NCBI RefSeq assembly: GCF_000003605.2
Contig: NW_003143297.1
Location: 1 to 24,888, forward strand
DNA from: Saccoglossus kowalevskii
Taxonomy: Eukaryota; Hemichordata; Enteropneusta; Harrimaniidae
Direction: 5' to 3'
DNA length: 24,888 nucleotides
The translations under genes were made by a program, and so were the position numbers. This document shows, in pieces, positions 9,700-18,555 of this stretch. Position 1 is the stretch's first letter. Every line of letters begins with the position of its first letter. The notes under the pieces are model-generated. The model ran no database searches. It was given only the letters and a program-made list of their open reading frames with translations, and had not been told where the DNA came from.

Positions 9700-12600
9700 G
9701 TAAATACCCAGGGGGTCGTAAACACCTCGTCACTGCGCAACTGTACGTATTAAGCGTATATACTGACTGTATAAGTAAATTTGCTGGGTAGGGGGCTCCG
9801 TCACCCGTGTTTTAGCGCATTTTGACAATCATGATTATATCCCTCCTGTCGACTATTCAGAGTCAAGGATTTGCAGCGGGTTTGGTCCCGGGGAGACAAT
9901 TCAGTTAATTAGCATACAAATTACAGGTACCTCTGCAACTTTTCAACAACAAAGTTTATTACTACAAAGGCAGGCGTGGCAATGACAAACAACTTGAACA
10001 GCTAAACTCATAGAAGACGAATTGGTGACCTCACAAAATACATGACCTTCAATCCGGGTCGTTTTTTCGGTATATACGAATTAGTATAAAAAATACAGTA
10101 AAAATAGTAAAGACATTCCAATTAAGGTGGGAAAAAATCACGTGGTAATAAAGTTATAATAATAGTAACAAACCAGAGCATATTTAACCATTGACCTATG
10201 ATTTATATAGTTCGTGGGGTCATACCGGTGGTAACGACTCATCTACATGCAATAATAAAATAAAAGGGTGTGTTTTGGTGTAAATTTAGCCCATTCACGT
10301 CACTAACTAGGCGCGATGAATCATGCCCTCTAATTATGAAATATTATTACTATGTTTATAAAATAAACTATACTATATTTATAAAATAAAAAAAAACTGA
10401 TACAAACATGATACAAATAAATAAATTGAATAATTAATTATATAAATATAGCTTTCATTAATTTTCATTTTCATCATTTTGCTAAAGATATTTTTCTCGG
10501 TTTAAGTTAAAAATTAAACTAGAAAAAATTCGTAGCTGTGCATTAGCTAGCTTTAACACTTACGGTAGCTGTTGTTGAGCAATATATGTTCAAAATAAGT
10601 CGAAATCATAATAATTATCAGGTCCAAGCACCAATGTTGTCAAACATATTCACTAAAAATCAGACCCGCTACCCAACGACGAAGTGCTTCTGTGACCTGA
10701 AATTACGTAGATGAATGAACACAATGTCTTCCATGTATTGAATAGGTCGTGTTCATTTACAACTTTACATGCAGCTTTATTTGTTCCTTATCTCACAGTT
10801 TGTTTTATGCTTTTCATGGATGACGCAATATGATATCTATTCCCTAGACACTGGATGATAGTAGACGGCGAAAACCGTTTGTTGACTATTAGCAGCCAGC
10901 CGACAATGGCGTTGATCACCCCAAGCTTATCCGAAGATAACAAGTACTTTGAGCTTAACGCCCCAAATATGACGACACTGCGGGTACCTATCCAGACAAC
11001 TGAGCTCACCGAAGATGAACAACGGGTTGTTGACACAAGGTACACGTAGATGTCTAAATTTGAAATTAATAAGTTAATACAGTTGTGTTTATGTATTATA
11101 ATTCCATGAGAAATACGTCATCAGCCAGGTTACTAAATAATAATGTTTAAATATTCCCTAATTCGGACTGTCTAACCCATCTCCATTTGTAGGTGTTATA
11201 TTGTCGTCACCTGCGCATGCGTCAGATGACCATAGCGTGTCATTGTTTGCAAACAAGCTTCTACCCATGAGCCTTTGCGTTTTAGCGTGTGTTGTTATCG
11301 TCGCTTGAAACTCAATTCCCGCGCGTGCGCAGGTGACGACCCTCCCGCTTTAAATGTATAATTGTCAAAATTTTGTAGTCGGTGCCTTTATAAAAACAGA
11401 TTTGATCTTGGTTTTGTCTACAATTACCAGTGTACTTGGACAACACATACAGGGAAAATACTGTGGTAAAGAAGCCGAAGAGTGGTTAGGACAATATCTT
11501 AAAGTCCCCGGATGTAAACTTCTTCATTGTGACGACACTATCAAACTGCGAGACATGCACGGAGCGAAGCGAATGAAAGGCTTCGATACAGTGACTGGTG
11601 ATGAAGTAAGTATGGTAATTAGGTATGATAATATATTGTCTATTTTTTAGGAGATTAAAACCACGATATGTAGCATAACTGTGGCTATATTTATCACAGA
11701 TTATATGTACAAATTACTATACAAGTTTTTGTGGTTAAACAGTATGCATTGGATATAATTCTGGACGTTTAGACTTCACACTTTGTGTTCGAATACAAGT
11801 GTGGTAGTTTACAATATACTTTGAATATAATTCTGGACGTTTAGACTTTACACTTTGTGTTTGAATACAAGTGTGGTGGTTTACAATATACTTTGAATAT
11901 AATTCTGGAGGTTTAGACTTTACACTTTGTGTTTAAATACAAGTATGGTGGCTTACAATATACTTTGAATATAATTCTGGAGGTTTAGACTTTACACTTT
12001 GTGTTTAAATACAAGTATGGTGGCTTACAATATGTATTAAATACAATTGTGGAGGTTTAGATTTTACGCTTTGTTATTAGCTTTAGTTTTAATGCTATGA
12101 TCCTTGATCTCCGGGCGACTCAGTAATTTGAAATCTATTGTGCATACACCACTTTAAAATGATATGATTATATTACTCATTGTAGGTGGCCTACCATGAT
12201 GACACTGTTTATATGCTGATGAACCAAGCTTCCCTTTTAGACTTGAACAATAAGCTGGACGAGCCAGTGACCATGAGAAATTTCCGACCTAATTTCGTCG
12301 TATCAGGATGTGAACCATTCGCCGAGGTAAGAAAGAATATATAATGGGCACATTTAATTGACACACCATTAACAAATGTATCTCCTTCCTCGCTGCTGAT
12401 TTTTCTTAACATTGTTGGATGATACCAGTTTCGATAGATTTTAGACGCAAATGGCTGCCAACATCTCGCCGAGAGCGAGAGCAACGAGACTTGGACAGTT
12501 TACATTTTTCGAATATTTTTCGATTTATTTTAAGCAAATTATACTAATCGTGAATCGAAACAGTTTATTTCGTTTTATTTAATATAGGATAAATGGAAAT

Positions 12601-14283
12601 ACATTAAAATTGGTGACGTCATTCTGAGATACATTAAATTTGATGAAAGGTAAGATATTGGATCTGGATTGATTTTGTCCGCTTTTTATTGTTTGTTTTT
12701 TTCATATTAGACACAATGTTATACTCTGGATTTAGCAACAACGCTGACAGTGAAACATATGTACAATGATATGTGTAGATAATTTTATTCCGCGTGTACG
12801 TCAATCAAACTCGTTTAACCAATGATATTTCGGACCGTAGTGGACGGTTTGAACAGTTTGCTTGTATAAACAGAAATGAGATTGACGTTTTATTTAAAAA
12901 CGAAAAATAAACAAGCAAAAGCAAAATCGTATATAAATAAGTAATGAGCTATCTTTTATTATATACAAATAAGTTCAATAATTTTATTTGTACATATATT
13001 GAAAAATCGTGTAATTATTATATATAATTTGCTTATATCAATAAATGCACAAATGACACCCTATACCTCAATGACCTTGTAATAGAAATCGACTAAAAAT
13101 AAGCGTTAGGTTGCAGTGCTCGAGAAGTACTCATTTCATTTCAGGTGCCGGTAATCACCATCTTTGTATTTTGCGAATAAATGTCGTCGCACAGTCTTTC
13201 CTGTTCTTCCTTGGATTTAGCCCATTATCAGAAAGAATATTTTCCAGATCGAAACACAAATCGAACGTCGGTTCACTGTCGGAGTCTGTGACATTTTGTG
13301 CGTTGTGAACACTACAACAGCGCATGCGCAACGAAGCAATCGAGGTCAATGGATTTTCGTTATTGGCTCCGGGTCAATAATGATTTCTTGACTACCAAGG
13401 GACCGCCAACGTCTAGTTTTTGAACAAAAGGCGTAATAATACATGCTCACTAGCAAAACAACCTGGGACGAATAATAGCAAGTTCTTTCACAGGCTCACT
13501 CAGTAATATTTATAGAAATATATGTTTGTCCGACGATTTTGTTATAATCTCGCAATACTCAATCATCTGCACTTCTCGTAGGGTCTTCATCGTATATCAC
13601 CCCACTTACATACTCCTCATCATATGAATCTTTCGTTGAACTTCATGTTATTTGCGAATACGTGTTTCGTCATACATGTACATAGGAGATTGAAAATGAT
13701 CACATACTTGCTACACATTCCCGAAAATTAAATCTGTTTTTGTGACCAGAAACACTTTCTCTACTATCAGCATTGGTATTTTGTAAAAGACAATGGCGGG
13801 AACATTCTCTTCGAACAACTATTGTTGAAATACTCATTCTTTGTTTGTTAGTGTTATATATTGATCTGCGTTTTGTATTTCTAGGTGTAGAATGACGACT
13901 GTGAACCCAGAAACCGGTGTAATGTCTGAGAAGAACGAGCCACTCAATACGTTGAAAACGTAAGGAAAAACTCGCCAATGCAACCTGCAAAATTATGTAT
14001 TCATATATTCTTTGCAAAGTGCTTTAGTGAATCGTGAAACAAATAATTAGTATCTGAGATCAGTTTCGTCATGTAAAATTATACAAAAATCGTCGCAGTA
14101 AATTATTCTATTTTGTTGGCAAAAATGTTTATTCGTTCTATTTTATTTCAACTAAGATACCGTAAGTGCAAGGAAGAAGACAAACCACTGTATCGTAACG
14201 CTCCTTTGCTTGGAGTGCATCTTGGGATCGACGCCGCGGGAACTGTGAAGTGCGGTGACGTTGTTTATGCAGCATTCGAATGA
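9458..14283 (+). CDS. Mitochondrial amidoxime-reducing component (MARC) family, complete seven-exon gene
   Basis: Exons 9458-9699, 10848-11039, 11431-11605, 12186-12326, 12588-12649, 13885-13959 and 14157-14283 join in frame (phases 2, 2, 0, 0, 2, 2) to 1014 bp, 337 residues, the same length as human MARC1. Residues 13-31 are an N-terminal membrane anchor followed by basic RSRKKK, as in outer-mitochondrial-membrane MARCs. The MOSC_N signature VGTLDDLYIHPVKSCRG spans 44-60. The MOSC domain carries NFRPNFVVSGCEPFAE, with Cys245 matching the molybdenum-ligand cysteine of the family, then the family-typical TTVNPETGV and LYRNAPLLG. Known family role: molybdenum-cofactor enzyme that, with cytochrome b5 and its reductase, reduces N-hydroxylated substrates. 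An internal ATG at 9470 has a better start context and would give 333 residues. A diverged paralogue follows in the same orientation. Confidence 0.93.
9700..10847 (+). other. Intron 1 of the first MARC gene
   Basis: GTAAAT to TTCCCTAG, 1148 bp. The middle (about 10320-10460) is very A/T-rich. One CACGTG at about 10140. No other exon seen. Confidence 0.5.
10848..11039 (+). CDS. First MARC gene, exon 2
   Basis: 192 bp, residues 82-144, phase 2 at both ends. Completes DRHW, equivalent to DRFW in human MARC, then ALITPSLSEDN and LNAPNMTTLRVPI of the MOSC_N domain. Same length as exon 2 of the paralogue, with about half the residues identical by hand count. Confidence 0.9.
11040..11430 (+). other. 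Intron 2 of the first MARC gene
   Basis: GTACAC to ATTACCAG, 391 bp. About 40% of it is a TTAA-type MITE (11196-11353) that ends 77 bp before the acceptor. Confidence 0.6.
11196..11353 (-). mobile_element. TTAA-flanked MITE, copy 1 (minus orientation)
   Basis: Bounded by inverted repeats GTCGTCACCTGCGC (left) and GCGCAGGTGACGAC (right), with right terminus CCCGCT-TTAA at 11347-11353. The core is the reverse complement of the copies at 17535 and 23022 (shared blocks include the complements of GACGCTTGTTTG and AACAATGACACGCTA). The extreme left end (AGCGGGG and TTAA) has decayed. No coding capacity. Confidence 0.8.
11431..11605 (+). CDS. First MARC gene, exon 3
   Basis: Residues 145 (shared) to 203. 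Contains YCGKEAEEWLGQYLKVPGC, matching the segment of human MARC after the GLEIEG motif. Donor GATGAA|GTAAGT, phase 0. One codon longer than exon 3 of the paralogue. Confidence 0.9.
11606..12185 (+). other. Intron 3 of the first MARC gene
   Basis: GTAAGT to CATTGTAG, 580 bp, more than half of it the 72-bp tandem repeat. Confidence 0.6.
11748..12075. repeat. 72-bp tandem repeat (about 4.5 units)
   Basis: AATT(C/G)TGG landmarks recur at 11757, 11829, 11901, 11973 and 12045, exactly 72 bp apart. Units contain GGACGTTTAGACTT or GGAGGTTTAGACTT, CACTTTGTGTTT and AATACAAGT. The middle units are almost identical and the outer ones more diverged, as expected of a minisatellite growing from the inside. 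Confidence 0.95.
12186..12326 (+). CDS. First MARC gene, exon 4 (molybdenum-ligand cysteine)
   Basis: 141 bp, residues 204-250, phase 0 at both ends. Contains NQASLLDLNNKL and RPNFVVSGCEPFAE; Cys245 is the conserved MOSC cysteine (SGC motif, as in human MARC VISGCD). Confidence 0.93.
12588..12649 (+). CDS. First MARC gene, exon 5
   Basis: 62 bp, residues 251-270 plus two bases of Arg271: DKWKYIKIGDVILRYIKFDE, matching the human DSWDELLIGDVELKRV segment. Acceptor AATATAG|G, donor GAAAG|GTAAGA. Confidence 0.9.
12650..13884 (+). other. Intron 5 of the first MARC gene (1.2 kb)
   Basis: GTAAGA to TATTTCTAG. AT-rich except around 13150-13340, where a minus-strand open frame with a GCGCATGCGC motif is found. 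Confidence 0.45.
13319..13328. promoter_or_regulatory. GCGCATGCGC palindrome (NRF-1-type site)
   Basis: The core of the metazoan NRF-1 binding palindrome, here inside MARC intron 5. Read on the minus strand it lies at the front of a short acidic open frame (13325 down to 13155). Whether it acts as a promoter is unknown. Confidence 0.3.
13885..13959 (+). CDS. First MARC gene, exon 6
   Basis: 75 bp, completes Arg271 and runs to residue 295 plus two bases: CRMTTVNPETGVMSEKNEPLNTLK, closely like human [23 protein letters not shown]. Phase 2 at both ends. Confidence 0.93.
14157..14283 (+). CDS. First MARC gene, last exon
   Basis: Acceptor TCAACTAAG|A, phase 2. Residues 296-337: TYRKCKEEDKPLYRNAPLLG, then GTVKCGDVVYAAFE and TGA, the usual MARC C-terminus (human TIKVGDPVYLL). 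Confidence 0.93.
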
Positions 14284-15499
14284 GCGTCCTCTTATGACCT
14301 CCAAGTTAATTGTATGACATGAAACGTTGCAATATTTCACTATTCTAAGGCATCTTACTGTTTTTCAAATATTAAATAAATTACATCTGAATAGTAAAAT
14401 GTGTGTATCAGAATGCGTGCTTGGAAAATACTAAATAAACACTAATATATTTGAAACAAAGAATGTGTTTTAATTAAACTTGTAATTTTTAAAACCATGA
14501 AGTTTTCATAATCTTATAAGAAAGTCAGAGTTTTACACTAAATTGGGGTCAACTAAAACATCTGAAGATAAATATAAATATAAACTGAAAAGTGGGGGCC
14601 AAATACAAAACAGATTAAATTTAGGATGAGCAAAAAGCAAACTGTTCCATTGTAGTTCAAATTCTTCAAAACAATTTTTGACCCAGTGTAATAATTCATT
14701 ATACATGTTACACTAAAAGCAATATCATTTACTCGTCTGTAAACGCTGTACGGACATGTGTGAAAGTGTTTTGGGCGCGTTCGAATATCTTCTTTATTTG
14801 GGAATTGTGCGTTAAGCATTGGTCGATATGATCACCGTACCACCTTCGTGCATGCTTTGCGGTATTCGATCCTTTATTCATAAAATTTGACAGTCATAGA
14901 TTCGACATTTAACAAACCAATTTTGTCTTATATATGCTTATCAATTATCACATTGTTCTAGTTTGGCTAAATTATTGTGGAATACTTTATTTTCGCTTGG
15001 AATTAATTTTCGCCGAAGGAATGATTCAGTGAAAATAAAATCCAGCAAATATACCTTTTTTTTCCTATATTTTACATTTAACTTGTCAAAAATCATTGAA
15101 AATGAATTTCCAAAAAAAGTCTATTCAACGAAAATTAAATCCAGCTAAAATAAAGTATTTTACAGTATTCAATCGTTTATATGTCTAACAATGGAATTAC
15201 CTTGTTTTATAAAACGTGTATATATGCGTTATGAGGGTGATTTATGACCCAGTGCACCAACAGCAAGGTTATTTGAACCAAAACACAGTCGCCGTGGACT
15301 TATTGCTGTGAGACAGACAAAATAAACGCAGCCTGTGACACAATCAAAGGCACCAAATAAACGCGTTAGAAATAAACGCCTGTCCCTAGCCTTGGGTCCG
15401 CGGCGTTTTGGGGTCCGGATAGGGTCAATCCTAAAAACCACGATAGCCTCTCACTCACTCACCCAAACACAAACCCACCCACACATACATGACGCCACC
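14284..15499. other. Spacer downstream of the first MARC gene
   Basis: Begins with the MARC 3' UTR. From 14450 to 15220 I see only AT-rich DNA. From about 15240 the sequence becomes GC-richer and carries three copies of AAATAAACGC (about 15320, 15355 and 15370), then a CA/CT-rich leader-like run up to a candidate start codon at 15500. Confidence 0.45.
14375..14380 (+). terminator. Poly(A) signal, first MARC gene
   Basis: AATAAA 92 bp after the stop codon. A second one sits at 14434-14439. Confidence 0.55.
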
Positions 15500-15517
15500 A
15501 TGGCTGATAGTGGGAAA
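15500..15517 (+). CDS. Orphan first-exon candidate (MADSGK)
   Basis: ATG in an ideal context (GACGCCACCATGG) opens MADSGK and then meets a perfect donor GTAAGT at 15518 in phase 0. It is preceded by a GC-richer, leader-like stretch. I could not find a phase-0 acceptor exon downstream, and the phase does not fit the second MARC gene. It may start a gene whose other exons lie past the window, or be chance. No function is claimed. Confidence 0.3.
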
Positions 15518-16592
15518 GTAAGTTCTTATAGAATGGGGAAAGTTAAATACCTTGAAATATTTTAATTTGAACGCTACCCTTAACCACACATAAACGCAGT
15601 ATGGTTGAGTAGTACTACATATTTTTAGCTTAATATGTTGATATTTTCTCTTCTCGTGAAAGGCACGAGAGTACTTGTGAGATTTGTGACATGCAAACAC
15701 TCCTCCATCTGAAACCATATTTTTCAATGTACTCACATCACAGAATGATGCGATTTTGCAGTGTGTTGCTGCGTTTGTCTACCACGCTATGAAACTTTTT
15801 TTTGTCGTTTTTATTGTTTACAACATGAATCAATATTTCTTTTGTTGATAACACTTATTCCCTATTAGTTTTAACACAAAAAGTTTACATTTATTGTCAT
15901 TTATATTTGAATTATGACTGAAAGTGGAATAATTTCCTCCTGTGTATCAAAATAATACTTATTTTATGCTAATTAGTTAAAACAAGCGTTCAATATGTGA
16001 TTATTATTTTAGTGAATAATTCTATTTACATATGTTGTGCAGATTCTGACTTATACTTATTTGATATTACTGTTATGAATTAGATTCCACTCATATATTG
16101 TACTAAATTGACAGGCATTGCTGATTGACTTTGGCTTTCAACAAATATCCATCATATTTGAAAGACAGAACTGTTTAGCATATTACCTGACCTGTACTGA
16201 AAAATCATTAGCTTTGTATTAAATTTTTTTTTTTTTTGTTACTCGGTACAAATAAAGAATTTAAATTAACTTTCACATTCAATATTTCCCATCATATTGA
16301 TTTGTAGTAAAGCGTCATTTAAATGTTTATTCATTTATGGGTGTCGATGCAAATATCAGTCACGGTGAGGGCGGTCGTCGGATGATGATTATTGGTTCCT
16401 GTAGTGTGGAATACAATATCGGTCATCGGCTTTCTCAGTCATCTCCGGTGATTAACATCCAGTTCTCGGAAAAGCAACGAATTACTAGGATCCGTCATCC
16501 GTAGTTATTCTCTCTGGTTACAACATAAGTGTTTCAACATACGTTTTTATACGTATATTGTAAGTCTTACGTATTTGCAAAATAAAGTTTAA

Positions 16593-17091
16593 AAGGTAGA
16601 AGCCTACCCAGAATTTTATTAATTTCACAATAAACTGTACTCCAAGGCAGTATATAAGTATTAAAAAAGGTCGGGTTTACCAGCCATATTTTCGAGAAAT
16701 TGATGGTTGTATTTTAGTGGAAAGTCGCCATTTTGACACTGTTATAACACTTTTACCACGGCAAAATCTAGACTGGTGACATATGCTGAAAAAATCGTAT
16801 ATTGTTTATGATGGAGTACTTTTTGTTGTTCTGAATTATTTAAAAACGTATTTAAAATGTCAAAGTGTCAACAAAAACACTTTTTCTTTAACATTGTGTT
16901 CTATGGAATTGTTCTAAAAATACCGATTTTTAATAAATATTAGGACAAAAAGCTTAACTGTAACACACAAAATAATGCCATTTCACTCTACCATGGGACA
17001 TTAGCTTCATGATTGTACATAATAAACTAATGAACATTGTCATGCGAGTAATGACCAACTTTGTCAAAAAATATGAGTAGGCTTCTACCTT
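16593..17091. mobile_element. Inverted-repeat element, about 0.5 kb
   Basis: The left end AAGGTAGAAGCCTACCCA is the inverted match, with one mismatch, of the right end at 17074-17091. The interior is AT-rich without a coding frame. TTAA adjoins both ends (16589-16592 and 17090-17093), but overlaps the right repeat, so the target duplication is not settled. Each terminal repeat can itself fold through GGTAG/CTACC. Confidence 0.55.
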
Positions 17092-17478
17092 AATACTTTG
17101 AATTCATATATTTATTATAATTTGTAAATGCAAACAAGCAAACAAACATTACAACATGAAACACAGGATTAGAACTCGCTACTGAGCCGAAATAAAACAC
17201 AGTTCGAAATGGCGTATAGTGAACACTGCCCGCAGCGACTAGACGCATGGAGCCTGGAACAGCCAATGGTGGCGCTGTATACAATCGAGACCTATTGCGG
17301 CTTGCCGTAGCTCATTTAGATTTGGTTGTAAAACGAAAAAGTTGATGTTAAATTTCGTGGCCGGTTTAGTATGATAGAAAGCTTTTAACAGACTTCAAAT
17401 AACCACAATAGACAGAATGGGGGTCAAGACCGAATGTACGTCATTCTGGCGTTTCATACTAAATGCTTTCTATTAAAG

Positions 17479-17533
17479 CATGGAGGTAGAAAAGAGAAAA
17501 GGTCGGGTTAGGTCGGGTTAGGCTACCTCCATG
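17479..17533. repeat. Hairpin with duplicated GGTCGGGTTA
   Basis: Arms CATGGAGGTAG (17479-17489) and CTACCTCCATG (17523-17533) are perfectly complementary over 11 bp. The loop contains two tandem copies of GGTCGGGTTA (17501-17520). TTAA lies just outside both arms (17473 and 17535), and the right one is also the left flank of MITE copy 2. A related AAAAGGTCGGGTT occurs near 16665 in the 0.5 kb element. Confidence 0.6.
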
Positions 17534-17534
17534 A

Positions 17535-17699
17535 TTAAAGTGGGGTAATCGTCACCAGCACACGCGCGGTAATTGAGTCCCAAGCAACGATAACAACACA
17601 CGCTAAAACCGCAAAGGCTCATGGGTAGACGCTTGTTTGTAAACAATGACACGCTATGGCCATCTGACGTATGCGCAGGCGACGACTCCCCCGCTTTAA
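17535..17699 (+). mobile_element. TTAA-flanked MITE, copy 2
   Basis: TTAA at both ends (17535-17538, 17696-17699), then AGTGGGG on the left and CCCCGCT on the right as inverted termini. 165 bp with flanks. The core shares long blocks with copies 1 and 3, for example AATTGAGTCCCAA and CGCAAAGGCTCA. TTAA duplication is typical of the piggyBac superfamily. Confidence 0.85.
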
Positions 17700-18268
17700 T
17701 AATTTCACTTTCAAATAACATTCATTAGATATCTCTACGTCATAACCTCGTTAAAGATTATAGCATAATGTGCACGCGGTATGCATGCTTCGGGCTCTTT
17801 TTCCGTATTCCACAACGCATGCGTCATCACAGTGAGGTCAGTTGAAATGTACGTTACCTTGTACACAGTTTGTATACTAACTGATATGGGTAATACAAAC
17901 ATGGGGTCGTGTGTGGATGAAACACACAATAGCCAAGTTCTCCAATGCTCGCAAAATGTCTGAGGGTTTTGTAATCAATTGCAATGTGTAAGAAAACATG
18001 TGTCAATAATATGAGAGAAATGAATTTATCATAATTGCCATATTTTGTTTTGGTGGCATTCTAGTAAAGTTTCTAAAAATACCATCGAGTAGGCGTATGT
18101 GTGGGTTTTTTTTTGGGGGGGGGGGGATTTGACGCTTATATATTTTTTCGTTGCGTGTCATTTTGTCGAATTGTTGTTATTACACTTTGATTTTGAGATT
18201 ATAGTTCGAAGACACTATTAACGGAAAAGTAACGAGAATGGAAACGCAAATAGGCCATACGTGAGAAT

Positions 18269-18288
18269 CACGTGACACGTGACACGTG
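18269..18288 (+). promoter_or_regulatory. Three tandem CACGTG E-boxes upstream of the second MARC gene
   Basis: CACGTG occurs at 18269-18274, 18276-18281 and 18283-18288, each separated by one A, and ends 37 bp before ATG 18326. The first box reads TCACGTGAC, close to the CLEAR/M-box bound by MiT/TFE factors; USF, MYC-MAX and SREBP also bind CACGTG. Its place suggests a core-promoter or 5' UTR role. Confidence 0.5.
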
Positions 18289-18325
18289 GCTACATACTGG
18301 TATATTATTGTGCAGTACATGCAAT

Positions 18326-18555
18326 ATGTCGAAGCTGGACTACACCACCGCTTTAATCACTGGCGGGGTCGCCATTTGTACAGCAGCCGCCGTTGGTGTG
18401 TTTATTTATCGTGCTCGTAAGCGAACAAGAGTATTTAAAGCAGTCGGTGTTTTAGAAGAGATGTACCTCCATCCCATTAAATCGTGCCGTGGTGTCTTGG
18501 TGGATAAAGGTTACTGCAACGTCCAAGGCTTGCAGTACAAAACCCTGAGAGATAG
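18326..18555 (+). CDS. Second MARC gene, exon 1
   Basis: MSKLDYTTALITGG start. The frame is open further upstream, to 18272, but that is a GTG and not an ATG. Donor GATAG|GTATTT, phase 2. Four codons shorter than exon 1 of the first gene, all in the N-terminus. Confidence 0.85.

Larger units (their letters stand above)
15518..18268. other. Long spacer upstream of the second MARC gene
   Basis: No gene seen. Contains a T14 run (16224-16237), a 0.5 kb inverted-repeat element, a hairpin with a GGTCGGGTTA duplication, one MITE copy and a T9-G12 tract (18106-18126). Confidence 0.5.

Noticed and set aside
12209-12484. Minus-strand frame opposite MARC exon 4
   Set aside because: It is a shadow of the coding exon on the other strand.
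17150-17300. Possible B-box (GTTCTAATCC on the minus strand) suggesting a second SINE
   Set aside because: The nearest A-box-like sequence is only about a dozen bases away, too close for a tRNA-type promoter, and no tRNA fold is present.
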